Shown: positions 7,560 to 16,857, numbered from the stretch's first letter. The stretch is 33,948 nucleotides of DNA from Oceanicaulis sp. BBD 1991-10 (GCA_001657295.1 LYSW01000028.1:3027-36974); one strand, 5' to 3'. Numbers and translations: made by a program. The notes: generated by a model not told the origin, from the letters alone.

Positions 7560-8216
7560 ATGAGCGACATGCCGAAAATCACACCCGCCGAGAACGGTCC
7601 GCTCGTCGTGGAGAACCCTCCGGACCTGTCCGGTTCCGTGCAGATCGACCTGAGCGGCAGGCCGAAAGTGGCGCTGTGCCGGTGCGGCGCCTCGGCGAAC
7701 AAACCGTTTTGCGACGGCGCCCATGTGAAGGCCGGGTTCGACAGCGCGCCGGATCAAGGCGGATTGCGCAACACGCCGATTGACTATTCCGGCGAGGTCG
7801 GCGGAATGGACGTGACCGTGAGCTACACCCCGGTGCTCTGCACCCATGCAGCCCAATGCCAAGCCCGCGCATCGACGGTGTTCGATCCGCATAAAAAGCC
7901 CTGGATTCAGCCGGAAAACGGCACGCTCGACGCCATTCTTGACGTGATCGCGGCCTGCCCTTCGGGCGCCTTGAGGCTGGCTGCCGGCGACCAGGCGCCG
8001 CAACATCTGACGACGGGGGACGTCAGCATCCGGATTGAAAAGGACGGCCCCTATCACGTCACCAACGCCGTGCTTGACGCCGAGTTCAACGGAGCCGGCG
8101 CCAGCCGCACGAAATACTCGCTTTGTCGCTGCGGCCTGTCCAAGAACAAACCCTTCTGTGACGGCTCACACCACGACGCGAAATGGTCGGATGACGACGG
8201 TGCGGCTGTAGATTGA
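7560..8216 (+). CDS. Iron-sulfur protein with two CDGSH domains flanking a mono-cluster ferredoxin-like domain
   Basis: 218-residue predicted cytoplasmic iron-sulfur protein. A CDGSH zinc-finger-like motif at residues 40-55 (CRCGASANKPFCDGAH) and another at 189-204 (CRCGLSKNKPFCDGSH) each supply three Cys and one His for a [2Fe-2S] cluster. Between them, VLCTHAAQC, FDPHKKPWI and AACPSGALRL (C94, C100, C133) match the divergent 4Fe-4S mono-cluster (Fer4_19-like) domain. The frame is open far upstream, but ATG at 7560 is chosen because the recognisable protein begins there and GGAAGG precedes it; ATG at 7569 is an alternative. The role is probably electron transfer or cluster handling; the partner is unknown. 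Confidence 0.9.
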   Translation: MSDMPKITPAENGPLVVENPPDLSGSVQIDLSGRPKVALCRCGASANKPFCDGAHVKAGFDSAPDQGGLRNTPIDYSGEVGGMDVTVSYTPVLCTHAAQCQARASTVFDPHKKPWIQPENGTLDAILDVIAACPSGALRLAAGDQAPQHLTTGDVSIRIEKDGPYHVTNAVLDAEFNGAGASRTKYSLCRCGLSKNKPFCDGSHHDAKWSDDDGAAVD

Positions 8217-8435
8217 TCACCGTCATGGCGACGGAATCGCCCATCGAGACTCCGGGCCGGCCCGCGTAATTGCGCCGGCGGCGACCGGCGTGATCCCGCC
8301 CGGGACCGCGCTGGTTTGCGCGCAGCCATAGGCGATCGCACGCTTGGGCGGGTTCAGGGGACGGATCGGCGCTGTCGGTCCGCCAGTTGAAAACGGATTT
8401 CCACTGCCGAGGCGGCCGACGTCCAAGCCGGGGCC

Positions 8436-9461
8436 CTAGCCTTTCAGCCATCCCGCATTCACGCAGCCTTCCGCGATCTGCACGGCGTTGAGCGCGGCGC
8501 CTTTGCGCAGATTGTCGGAGACGATCCACAGCGCGAGCCCGTTCTCCACCGTGGGATCGTTGCGCACGCGGCTGACGAAGGTGGCGAATTCACCGACGCT
8601 GTCGACCGGGGTGATATAGGCGGGGTCGTCCTCGTCCGCGCGATCGATGAGCATCAGGCCCGGCGCTTCGCGCAACAGGGCCTTGGCGTCGTCGGCGGAG
8701 AGCTCCTTGTCCAGCTCCAGATGGGCGGCGACGCAGTGGCCGACGAAGACCGGCACCCGGGCGCATGTGGCGAAGAGCTTGATCTTCGGATCGAGAATCT
8801 TCTTGGTCTCGACCGTCATCTTCCACTCTTCCCTGGTGGCGCCGTCCTCCATGAAGACATCGATCTTGGGCAGGACGTTGAACGCGATCTGCTTGTCGAA
8901 AGCCTCCGGCTCGATCGGGTCGTTCACATAGATGGCGCGGGTCTGATTCCACAATTCATCCATCGCCTCCTTGCCGCCGCCGGAGGTGGATTGATAGGTC
9001 GCCACGCTCGCCCGGGAGATGCCGGCGGCGTCGTGGATGGGTTTCAGCGCCACCACGGTCTGAATGGTCGAACAATTGGGATTGGCGATGATATTCTTCG
9101 CCGGCCGCTGAGCCAGCGCCTCAGCATTGACTTCCGGCACCACCAGCGGCACCTCAGGATCCATGCGCCAGGCGCTGGAATTGTCGATCACCAGGGCGCC
9201 CGCCGCCGCGATTTTGGGCGCCATCTCCTTAGACAACTCCCCGCCCGCGCTCATCAGCACCAGGTCGACGCTTGAGAAATCAAACGTCTCCGCGTCTTTG
9301 ATCTTGAGCGTCTTGTCGCCATAGCTGACCTCGCGCCCGACCGATTTGCGGCTCGCCAGCGCATAGACGGTCTCGGCCGGAAACAGGCGTTCTTCCAGAA
9401 TGGTCAGCATCTCCGCGCCGACCGCACCGGTCGCGCCGAGAACGGCGATATTGAGCGCCAT
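8436..9461 (-). CDS. asd: Aspartate-semialdehyde dehydrogenase
   Basis: Converts L-aspartyl-4-phosphate to aspartate semialdehyde with NADPH, the branch point for lysine/diaminopimelate, threonine and methionine. The 341 residues include the nucleotide-binding start (AVLGATGAVGAEML), the active-site cysteine C130 in NPNCSTIQ, STSGGGKEAMDEL and the substrate-binding RVPVFVGHCVAA. AAGGAGA lies eight bases before the ATG. A terminator separates it from mdh upstream, so it needs its own promoter in the 75 bases between. The 219 bases downstream, before the CDGSH stop, contain no gene that I can support. Confidence 0.97.
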   Translation of the reverse strand: MALNIAVLGATGAVGAEMLTILEERLFPAETVYALASRKSVGREVSYGDKTLKIKDAETFDFSSVDLVLMSAGGELSKEMAPKIAAAGALVIDNSSAWRMDPEVPLVVPEVNAEALAQRPAKNIIANPNCSTIQTVVALKPIHDAAGISRASVATYQSTSGGGKEAMDELWNQTRAIYVNDPIEPEAFDKQIAFNVLPKIDVFMEDGATREEWKMTVETKKILDPKIKLFATCARVPVFVGHCVAAHLELDKELSADDAKALLREAPGLMLIDRADEDDPAYITPVDSVGEFATFVSRVRNDPTVENGLALWIVSDNLRKGAALNAVQIAEGCVNAGWLKG

Positions 9462-9534
9462 CGGGCGTCTCCTTCAGAAATTGGGTCGGGCCGGAGATAG
9501 CGATCCGGCCGTGCCGGCGCAACTCGTCGCCGGA

Positions 9535-9576
9535 CATGAAAAACCCTGAGGCCGGCCTGGGCCCCAGGGTTTCATG
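9535..9576 (-). terminator. Intrinsic terminator after mdh
   Basis: On the minus strand, CCCTGGGGCC pairs with GGCCTCAGGG (one G-T pair) in a GC-rich hairpin followed directly by TTTTT. The outer CATGAAA and TTTCATG can extend the stem with a small bulge. It lies about 23 bases after the mdh stop and before asd. Confidence 0.85.
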
Positions 9577-9598
9577 CGCAGATTGCGGCGGCGCGGGC

Positions 9599-10627
<1,029 letters not shown>

Positions 10628-10665
10628 CTAACCCTGCCGCGCGCGAAGGGCAATGCGGCGAAAGG

Positions 10666-11337
10666 CTAGCGTTTCATCGCCAGCAGCAATCCGTCGCCGA
10701 TGGAGGTGAAAACCGGCTCCACGCCCTGATGGTCGCGGACCCGCCGGGCGACGGCGCGCAGGGCGTCGGTGTCCGGATCGGCGACGCCTGGATCCGCCAC
10801 GGATCCGCTCCACAACACATTGTCGAATGCGATCACGCCGCCCGGCCGCAACAGCTTGAGCCCCAGCTCGAAATATTGCGGATAGCCGGTCTTGTCCGCG
10901 TCCACGAAGATGAAATCGATCTGACCGCCGAGGCCCTCGTGCAGCAAGTCCTGAAGGCTTTTGTCCGCATGGCCGGCCCGCGCATCGATGACCTCCTCAA
11001 CGCCGTCTTCGCGCCAATACCCGGCGGCCGTCTCCAGATAGGCGGGCGACATATCCAGCGCGTAGAGCCGGGCGTCCGCGCCGACGCTTTTCAGCGCGCG
11101 CGCCGTCGCCAGTGCGGAATAGCCGGTGAAGACGCCGATCTCGACTGCGCGCGTCGCGCTGAGCAAGCGGATGAAGAATTCCAGCACGGCGCCCTGCTCC
11201 GGGCTGATCTGCATGCGGGAGATCCCGCCCATCGCGGCGGTGTCTTTCCGGCAGCGCGCCATGGCCGGGCTCTCACCGCGATTCATGGTGCGGATATAAT
11301 CCGTGACGGCGTCGCTTAGACCGATGGATCGGGACAT
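10666..11337 (-). CDS. Class I SAM-dependent O-methyltransferase (caffeoyl-CoA OMT-like)
   Basis: 223 residues with the cation-dependent OMT layout: SAM-binding VEIGVFTGYSALATARAL, LYALDMSPAYLE, the metal-site segment FIFVDADKTGYPQYF, and VIAFDNVLWSGSV. The natural acceptor is unknown, and bacterial members act on catechol-type small molecules. ATG at 11337 is chosen because GAGGAG precedes it at good spacing; the open frame continues to 11445 inside zapE without support. It lies 13 bases after zapE and 98 before mdh on the same strand, so it is probably co-transcribed with both. Confidence 0.93.
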   Translation of the reverse strand: MSRSIGLSDAVTDYIRTMNRGESPAMARCRKDTAAMGGISRMQISPEQGAVLEFFIRLLSATRAVEIGVFTGYSALATARALKSVGADARLYALDMSPAYLETAAGYWREDGVEEVIDARAGHADKSLQDLLHEGLGGQIDFIFVDADKTGYPQYFELGLKLLRPGGVIAFDNVLWSGSVADPGVADPDTDALRAVARRVRDHQGVEPVFTSIGDGLLLAMKR

Positions 11338-11350
11338 GGCGGTGTCTCCT

Positions 11351-12448
11351 CTAGGCGGCGGGCGCGTCGGGCTCGCGCCGCTCGGCCGCCAGATACTCAT
11401 GGCTGCGCATTTCCACGAGGCGGCTGGCCGTGCGTTGAAATTCAAAGGCGTAGTCGCCTTCCGGATAAAGCGCCTGCGGCTGCGCCGCCGCGCTCATGAC
11501 CAGCTTGGTCCTCACCTCGTAAAGCGCATCGATCAGCGTCACGAAGCGTTTGGCCTGATCGCGCTTATCCGGAGTGAGCAAGGGCGCGCGGTCAATCATC
11601 AGCGTGTGAAAGCGTTCCGCCAGCGCCAGATAGTCGGCGGGGCCCAGGGGCCGGTCGCACAGCTCCGCAAAGCTGAAACGCGCCACGCCGGCCGCTTCGC
11701 GCGGAATCTCCAGCGCACGGCCCTTGATGGTGATCGCGCAAGTGCGCGCATGGGCGCCCAGGGTCAGGCGCTCGAACGCGGCGTCCATCGCCGCATCGGC
11801 GGCATCACCCAGCGGGCTGTAATAGACCGGCGCGGCCTCCAGCCGCTCAAGGCGGTAGTCGCGCCCGGAATCGAGCACGAAAACCTGCATTCTCGCTTTG
11901 ATCAGATCGATAAAGGGCAGGAAGAGCTGTCGGTTCAGCCCATTCCAGTACAAGTCGTCCGGGCGCCGGTTCGAAGTGGCGACCATCACCACGCCGTTCT
12001 CAAACAGACCCTGAAACAGCCGCCCCAGTATCATGGCGTCGCCGACATCGGTGACCTGCAACTCGTCAAAGCATAAAAGCCGCGTCTCTTTCGCGATGGC
12101 CTTGGCCACGCGCGGCAGCGGATCGCGATCCTGCCGGGCCCGTTCCGCGGTGATGCGCGCCTGAATCTCCTGCAGGAATTGATGGAAGTGGACCCGGCGC
12201 TTAGCCTCGATCGCCACCGTGTCGAAGAATAAATCCATCAACATGGATTTCCCGGTCCCGACCCCGCCCCATAGATACGCGCCCGCCGGCGGAGGGGTGC
12301 GCTGGCCGAACAGGCCGCGCTTTGCGCCCTTCCACGCCGCGAGTTTCTCCGACAACTCGGTCAGGAGGGCCGCCGCGCGCCTTTGGGCGTCATCCGGCTG
12401 CAAGGCGCCGCGGTCGACAGCGGCCTGAAGCGCCTCGCTTGGCGTCAT
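11351..12448 (-). CDS. zapE: Cell division protein ZapE (AFG1-like ATPase)
   Basis: P-loop ATPase of the AFG1/ZapE family, linked in E. coli to Z-ring function at late constriction. The 365 residues carry Walker A GGVGTGKS (61-68), Walker B LLCFDE (124-129), and family segments FHQFLQEIQ, TSNRRPDDLYWNGLNRQLFLPFI and the C-terminal RFVTLIDALYEVRTKL. The frame is open on to 13366, but that part is antisense to another gene and has no family match. ATG at 12448 overlaps the TGA of a 31-codon upstream ORF (ATGA), which suggests coupled translation in place of a strong ribosome site. mdh lies two genes downstream. Confidence 0.95.
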   Translation of the reverse strand: MTPSEALQAAVDRGALQPDDAQRRAAALLTELSEKLAAWKGAKRGLFGQRTPPPAGAYLWGGVGTGKSMLMDLFFDTVAIEAKRRVHFHQFLQEIQARITAERARQDRDPLPRVAKAIAKETRLLCFDELQVTDVGDAMILGRLFQGLFENGVVMVATSNRRPDDLYWNGLNRQLFLPFIDLIKARMQVFVLDSGRDYRLERLEAAPVYYSPLGDAADAAMDAAFERLTLGAHARTCAITIKGRALEIPREAAGVARFSFAELCDRPLGPADYLALAERFHTLMIDRAPLLTPDKRDQAKRFVTLIDALYEVRTKLVMSAAAQPQALYPEGDYAFEFQRTASRLVEMRSHEYLAAERREPDAPAA

Positions 12449-12540
12449 TTCAGGGCCCAGACCAGCACCGCCGCGCCCAGCAGCGCGAAGGCGAGCAAGG
12501 TGGCGAGGATGAGAAAGACGGGGCGTTCGATCTGGCGCAT
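12445..12540 (-). CDS. 31-residue single-span membrane microprotein coupled to zapE
   Basis: A short ORF starting ATG at 12540 and ending TGA at 12445-12447 overlaps the zapE ATG by ATGA. The product has a charged start (MRQIERP) followed by one hydrophobic helix (VFLILATLLAFALLGAAV) and ends in VWALK. Codon third positions are strongly GC-rich, and the positive-before-helix pattern fits an inserted membrane peptide. The ribosome site is weak (CGGG close to the ATG). The overlap with zapE is the best sign that it is real. The function is unknown. Confidence 0.6.
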   Translation of the reverse strand: MRQIERPVFLILATLLAFALLGAAVLVWALK

Positions 12541-12637
12541 GGCCCGTGTCTAGCCCAAGCCGAGCGATCGAACCAAGACACGTTGACGCTATCGGGTCTG
12601 CGCCGCACTCTTCAAGCGGCGTGGAAGAACGGTATCC

Positions 12638-13252
12638 ATGGTCTCCGGCGGTCTGAACGAAAAAGAACTGGCCAAACTGCAATCGGCGGGGTTTTCGGCG
12701 CGTTTCATTGAGGCGGTGTCGGACGAAGCCGCCACCATGCGGCTTCTGGCGCTGCGCCGGCAAAGCGGCAACGCCTTGGCCGGGATCGCGGCGGCCTTCG
12801 GCGCGCTCGTCCTGGGCGCGCTTCAGATTTTCGGGGACGATCTGGGCTGGCTGGCGACCACGCTGATCCCGATTCTCGGCGTCCTGCTGGCCGCCGCGCC
12901 CTGGCTGGAGGTGCGCCTGATGCGCCGTCACGAGCCGGTGCGCTGGGCCGCGCGGCGACTGGCGGTGCTGGCGGTCACGGCCAACCCGGAAAGTGGCGGC
13001 GACGAGGCCTGGAAGGCCCTGGTCCGGCACGCCTTGCGGGTGCACCGCTTTGAAAGCCCGCGCAGCGCCCTTCACCATCTGGCGCGCGAGATGGTCCGGG
13101 AAGAAACCGGACGCGATCCGCGCAATCCCGCGCCGAACCGCACCATGACGGTCGACCAGGCCCAGCTCAGCGACACGATCTGGCGGGCGGTCGCCGCTGT
13201 GGCGGCGCTGGCGTTGCTCGCGCTGTTGGCGGCGCGGGTCCTGCTGGGATAA
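12638..13252 (+). CDS. Hypothetical membrane protein
   Basis: 204 residues, no family recognised. Hydrophobic spans are visible at about residues 46-65 (ALAGIAAAFGALVLGALQIF), 70-88 (WLATTLIPILGVLLAAAPW) and a C-terminal one (VAAVAALALLALLAARVLL). Between spans two and three is a basic cytoplasmic-looking region rich in Arg and His (RRHEPVRWAARR, VRHALRVHRFESPRSALHHL). It is divergent from the 31-residue ORF and zapE, with a 97-base gap. Coding is supported by length, composition and a membrane pattern with positively charged loops. Confidence 0.75.
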   Translation: MVSGGLNEKELAKLQSAGFSARFIEAVSDEAATMRLLALRRQSGNALAGIAAAFGALVLGALQIFGDDLGWLATTLIPILGVLLAAAPWLEVRLMRRHEPVRWAARRLAVLAVTANPESGGDEAWKALVRHALRVHRFESPRSALHHLAREMVREETGRDPRNPAPNRTMTVDQAQLSDTIWRAVAAVAALALLALLAARVLLG

Positions 13253-13299
13253 GGCGCGACGCCCGGACTCGTAAGGGCCCGCTCGTGCGCGCCGGCCCG

Positions 13300-13572
13300 C
13301 TAGAGTCCGCCGATTAAGACAAGCACGGACGCAACGAGCGAGAGCAGGCCCAGCACGCAGCAACACACTAAAAACCAGGAAAATTTGTTGCGTTCCCGCT
13401 CATGATAATCAGCGGATCTATCCAACAGCTTGCTCAGCTGCGGCCAGTTCGATTTTTTGGCGGCCGCTGCATCCACTTGTCTTTCCCGGACCCGCCACCG
13501 GCCAATTTGGTCGACCAAAGGAGGGATCGCGAAGAAAAGACCGCCGAGAAGCGCCAGGAGCGTCGAAATCAT
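13300..13572 (-). CDS. Two-span membrane protein, third gene of a toxin/antitoxin-like unit
   Basis: 90-residue protein with a hydrophobic N-terminal segment (STLLALLGGLFFAIPPLV), a charged middle of about 45 residues (RWRVRERQVDAAAAKK, RSADYHERERNK) and a C-terminal span (FLVCCCVLGLLSLVASVLVL) with three adjacent cysteines. Its ATG overlaps the TGA of the HTH gene in ATGA, so it is translationally coupled to it. No family is recognised. Codon usage is less GC-biased than in the flanking housekeeping genes. It could be a membrane effector, an anchor or an immunity component. Confidence 0.75.
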   Translation of the reverse strand: MISTLLALLGGLFFAIPPLVDQIGRWRVRERQVDAAAAKKSNWPQLSKLLDRSADYHERERNKFSWFLVCCCVLGLLSLVASVLVLIGGL

Positions 13573-14027
13573 CGCCGCAGAAACAAAGTCAGCGTGTCAT
13601 TGATCGTGGTTTGAACAATACGAGACAACGCTTCTTCGACAATGTGCAGCTTTCCTGGGGCGAGCGAAGCATCAGGCTTAAGGCCGGCAAGGCTTTCTTG
13701 CTCCGTATATGCGAATGTGACGAATGGCGTGACGCCACATGCTTCACTGTACTGATGCAGCAAGTCGAGCGGAATGTCCTTGCCGGTCTCCATTCTTGAA
13801 ATCGTCGACTGACTCACGCTGAGCGACTTAGCGAGTTGCGCCTGGGTGATGTTAGCGCTCTTGCGCGCGATCCGCAGCCGCTCGCCCACATGCACGAGGA
13901 AGGCGGCCGCTGCTGCTTCCGCTTGCGCGGCTTCCCTCGCTTCGCTGGGCGCGCTCTCCAGGCGCGCTTCAAGCTCGGATAAGGAGCGCCGGTTTTTCTT
14001 GATGTCGGTCATTTCATTCCCATGCAT
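13569..14027 (-). CDS. XRE-family HTH regulator, probable antitoxin
   Basis: 152 residues. An N-terminal helical, Ala/Glu-rich region (SELEARLESAPSEAREAAQA) precedes a clear XRE helix-turn-helix at about residues 47-92 (GERLRIARKSANITQAQLAK, then SLSVSQSTISRMETG). The C-terminal part is beta/helix mixed and could bind the upstream protein. ATG at 14027 has AAGGAG seven bases upstream; a TTG one codon earlier is not needed. It overlaps the end of the upstream gene by 14 bases and the next gene by four. Toxin-first order resembles higBA modules. Autoregulation is likely but no operator is evident. Confidence 0.87.
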   Translation of the reverse strand: MHGNEMTDIKKNRRSLSELEARLESAPSEAREAAQAEAAAAAFLVHVGERLRIARKSANITQAQLAKSLSVSQSTISRMETGKDIPLDLLHQYSEACGVTPFVTFAYTEQESLAGLKPDASLAPGKLHIVEEALSRIVQTTINDTLTLFLRR

Positions 14028-14355
14028 CAAACCACTCCTTCCCTTGTCTACGAATACGGCGGACCAACTCGCCAGGAGTTTTCACCGCGGTGATGTCCAT
14101 CAAGGCGAAACAAATGCGCCGTTCCGGATTCCGGCTCTCATACACAAGGGCGATTTTCTCGATCCCGCGCTCCATCGCCGTGAAATAGCTGGGAACCGTC
14201 CAGATCACCCCGCCGCTGGGATGGGTGATGCGCCTGGAGCGACTCTTGTCACCCTTGGCGTGGTCCAGAAGCTGCTTGGTGAGGCGGCCAGCCAGCTTCG
14301 GATCGGAGTCAAACAGAGCGTCGATCGCCTCAAAAGCGTCATTCTCTATCTGCAT
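14014..14355 (-). CDS. Candidate toxin partner (RelE/HigB-like by context only)
   Basis: 113 residues, upstream of and overlapping the HTH gene. The sequence has two helical, charged N-terminal segments, a basic patch (KGDKSRSRRITHP), three likely beta-strands (GVIWTVPSYF, KIALVYES, RRICFALMDI) and a basic C-terminus (ELVRRIRRQGKEWFDAWE). The helix-helix-beta pattern and basic surface would fit a ribosome-dependent RNase of the RelE superfamily. However, I do not see the usual HigB/RelE sequence motifs, so this rests mainly on gene order. The ATG has only a weak GGA upstream. Another small HTH-paired effector is equally possible. Confidence 0.7.
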   Translation of the reverse strand: MQIENDAFEAIDALFDSDPKLAGRLTKQLLDHAKGDKSRSRRITHPSGGVIWTVPSYFTAMERGIEKIALVYESRNPERRICFALMDITAVKTPGELVRRIRRQGKEWFDAWE

Positions 14356-14505
14356 AAATATTCCACATCAGCAAATCGTCAAGGGCGAAGCCCCGAATCC
14401 CCCGGGTTTCAGGCCCATTATTCAATCAAAAATAGATGCTAATCGCCCATATGGCGTTTGAAAAGCATGGGGGAGCCCCCGCGCAATCCCACATCGATCG
14501 CGCGG

Positions 14506-14531
14506 CCAAATCGCGCGAAGACGCGATTTGG
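14506..14531. repeat. Perfect hairpin, 10-bp arms
   Basis: CCAAATCGCG and CGCGATTTGG are exact reverse complements separated by six bases. On the minus strand the loop contains TTCG. It lies in the 223-base gap between mmsA and the toxin-like gene. No T run follows on either strand, so a simple intrinsic terminator is unlikely. The rest of the 14356-14578 gap shows no gene. Confidence 0.55.
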
Positions 14532-14578
14532 AGGGCAGAGCTAAGGCTTGAAGACCGGCGCCGCGGCGGCGCAGCGCC

Positions 14579-16084
14579 CTACTGCATCGTCGGAATAATA
14601 AAGGCCTGATCCGCCACTTCGCCCGACGGCCAGCGCTGGGTCACCGTTTTGATCTTGGTGAAGAAGCGCACGCCTTCAAAGCCGTGCTGATTGCTGTCGC
14701 CGAAGGCCGAACGCTTCCAGCCGCCGAAGGTGTGATAGGCGACCGGCACCGGGATCGGCACGTTCACGCCGACCATGCCGACATTGACCTTGGAGGCGAA
14801 TTCGCGGGCCGCAAGACCGTTGCGCGTGAAGATCGCCACGCCGTTGCCATATTGGTGATTGCTGGCCAACGCGGCGGCGTCCTCCAATTCGTCCGCACGC
14901 ACGATCTGCAGGACCGGGCCGAAAATCTCTTCCTGATAGCTCGTCATATCCGGCGTGACATTGTCGAACAGGGAGGGGCCGATGAAGAAGCCGTTCTCAT
15001 GGCCCTGAAGCTTGAAGCCGCGGCCGTCGAGCAACAGGTCCGCACCCTCGTCCACGCCCATCTGGATATAGCTTTCCACCTTCTCCTTATGGGCTTTGGA
15101 GACCACGGGACCGTAGATCGCATCGGGATCGGTCGAGGCGCCGGGCACCAGTTTTTCGATCTCCGGCATCAGCTTTTCGATCAGCTTGTCCGCGGTGCCT
15201 TCGCCGACGGGAACGGCCACCGGCAGCGCCATGCAGCGCTCGCCCGCCGACCCATAGGCCGATCCGACCAGGTCGCGAACCACCTGGTCCATATCGGCGT
15301 CCGGCATGATCACGCCGTGATTTTTCGCGCCGCCCATGGCCTGGACGCGTTTGCCGTTCGCCGTGCCGCGCGAATAGACATAGTGGGCGATGTCCGAGGA
15401 ACCGACAAAGCTGACCGCCTTGATGTCCTCATGGTCCAGGATCGCGTCGACCGCCTCCTTGTCGCCATGGACGACATTGAACACGCCATCCGGCAGGCCG
15501 GCCTGCTGCATCAGCTCAGCCAGGCGCACCGGCACGCTGGGATCTTTCTCGGACGGCTTGAGGATGACCGCGTTGCCGCAGGCCAGCGCGACGCCGAACA
15601 TCCACATGGGAATCATGGCCGGGAAATTGAACGGCGTGATCGCCGCGATCACGCCCAGCGGCTGGCGCATGGAGTAAACATCGATGCCCGGACCCGCGCC
15701 TTCGGTGTACTCGCCCTTTAAAAGATGCGGGATGCCGCAGGCGAACTCGATCACTTCCAGACCGCGCTGCACATCGCCTTTGGAGTCCGCGACGACTTTG
15801 CCGTGCTCGGCCGACAAGAGTCGGGCCAGCTCGTCCATATGCTCTTCGACCAGCGCCTTGAACTTGAACATGACGCGGGCGCGACGCTGCGGATTGGTCG
15901 CCGCCCAGGCCGGCTGGGCCGCCTTGGCGATTTCAACCGCGTCGGCCAATTCCTTGGCAGACGCCAGCGACACCTTGGCCTGAACCTCGCCGGTATTGGG
16001 ATCGAACACCTCGCCGAAGCGGCCGGACGCGCCGGGCGAAGCCTTGCCGTTGACGAAGTGATGGATGTCGCGCTGGGCGGTCAT
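14579..16084 (-). CDS. mmsA: CoA-acylating methylmalonate-semialdehyde dehydrogenase
   Basis: Oxidises methylmalonate semialdehyde (valine catabolism) or malonate semialdehyde to propionyl- or acetyl-CoA with NAD and CoA. The 501 residues have the ALDH fold with family-specific segments: FVNGKASPGASGR at the start, ITPFNFPAMIPMWMFGVALA, QAMGGAKNHGVIMPDAD, catalytic cysteine C284 in GERCMALPVAVPVG, YQEEIFGPVLQIV and FFTKIKTVTQRWP. MGGAKNH and ERCMALPVAV distinguish MmsA/IolA from general ALDHs. GGAGGAT lies six bases before the ATG. It stands alone: no mmsB or inositol genes are nearby. Confidence 0.95.
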   Translation of the reverse strand: MTAQRDIHHFVNGKASPGASGRFGEVFDPNTGEVQAKVSLASAKELADAVEIAKAAQPAWAATNPQRRARVMFKFKALVEEHMDELARLLSAEHGKVVADSKGDVQRGLEVIEFACGIPHLLKGEYTEGAGPGIDVYSMRQPLGVIAAITPFNFPAMIPMWMFGVALACGNAVILKPSEKDPSVPVRLAELMQQAGLPDGVFNVVHGDKEAVDAILDHEDIKAVSFVGSSDIAHYVYSRGTANGKRVQAMGGAKNHGVIMPDADMDQVVRDLVGSAYGSAGERCMALPVAVPVGEGTADKLIEKLMPEIEKLVPGASTDPDAIYGPVVSKAHKEKVESYIQMGVDEGADLLLDGRGFKLQGHENGFFIGPSLFDNVTPDMTSYQEEIFGPVLQIVRADELEDAAALASNHQYGNGVAIFTRNGLAAREFASKVNVGMVGVNVPIPVPVAYHTFGGWKRSAFGDSNQHGFEGVRFFTKIKTVTQRWPSGEVADQAFIIPTMQ

Positions 16085-16191
16085 GGGAGATCCTCCGGGT
16101 GTGGCTGACGCCAGGGCGCCTGACGCGCCGCTTGTCTTGCGCGCGGGTTTAACGCCGGGCGAAGCCGGTGTCGAGGCGTGGACGCAAGCCC

Positions 16192-16857
16192 TTATGCAGG
16201 CTTGAAGCGGTCAAACCAGATCGCCGCCAGGGCGGCCAGGACGGCGCCGGCCAGCTGCGCCGCAATGAAGGCGGGCGCGTCCCCGGGCGCGATGCCGGAA
16301 AACGTCGTGGTGAAGGCGCGCGCGATCGTGACCGCCGGATTGGCGAAACTTGTGGAGGCCGTGAACCAGTAGGCCGAGGTGATGTAGAGGCCCACCACCA
16401 TGGCGACGCTGTCGGGCCGGCGCGCCACCGCCATGAAGATGAAGAAGACGAGACCGAAGGTCGCGACCGCTTCCGCCAGCCATTGCGCGGGACCGGTGCG
16501 CGTCTGGTCGCCGATTTGAAGCGGTGCGATCTCAAACATCACATGCGCACAGACGACGCCCAGCAGGCCGCCCAGGATTTGGGCGATGACGAACAGCCCG
16601 CCCTCGCCCCAGCCGATACGCCCGCGCAGCGCCATGGCGAGGGTCACGGCGGGATTGAAATGGGCGCCCGACACCGGACCGAAGGCCGTTATGAGGACAT
16701 AAAGCGCCGCCCCGGTGGCGATCGTATTCGCCAAAAGCGCCAATGCGACGTCGCCGGTCAGGCGCTCCGCCATGATTCCCGAGCCGACCACCGCGGCGAG
16801 CAGGAAGAAAGTCCCCAGCGCTTCCGCGCCCAGGCGATAGCCGAGCCCTGTCGTCAT
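16192..16857 (-). CDS. aqpS: MIP-family channel, AqpS-like aquaglyceroporin of an arsenic module
   Basis: 221-residue polytopic channel with six hydrophobic segments and two NPA boxes (residues 68-70 in FNPAVT and 173-175 in ANPAVT), plus R180 after the second box, which fits the selectivity-filter arginine. Its ATG overlaps the arsC stop in ATGA. In Sinorhizobium meliloti, AqpS in an arsR-aqpS-arsC-arsH operon lets arsenite made by ArsC leave the cell down its gradient. The same role is inferred here from context, since MIP sequence alone does not show arsenite transport. No ArsB or Acr3 pump is present in the window. Confidence 0.88.
   Translation of the reverse strand: MTTGLGYRLGAEALGTFFLLAAVVGSGIMAERLTGDVALALLANTIATGAALYVLITAFGPVSGAHFNPAVTLAMALRGRIGWGEGGLFVIAQILGGLLGVVCAHVMFEIAPLQIGDQTRTGPAQWLAEAVATFGLVFFIFMAVARRPDSVAMVVGLYITSAYWFTASTSFANPAVTIARAFTTTFSGIAPGDAPAFIAAQLAGAVLAALAAIWFDRFKPA

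Noticed and set aside
12449-13366. An extension of the zapE frame to 671 codons
   Set aside because: The extra part is antisense to a membrane-protein gene and has no ZapE homology; ZapE begins at 12448.
14355-14382. TTGACG and TATTTA with 16-base spacing upstream of the toxin-like gene
   Set aside because: It looks like a promoter, but the -10 ends at the A of the ATG, so transcription would start inside the gene. No later start codon is plausible.
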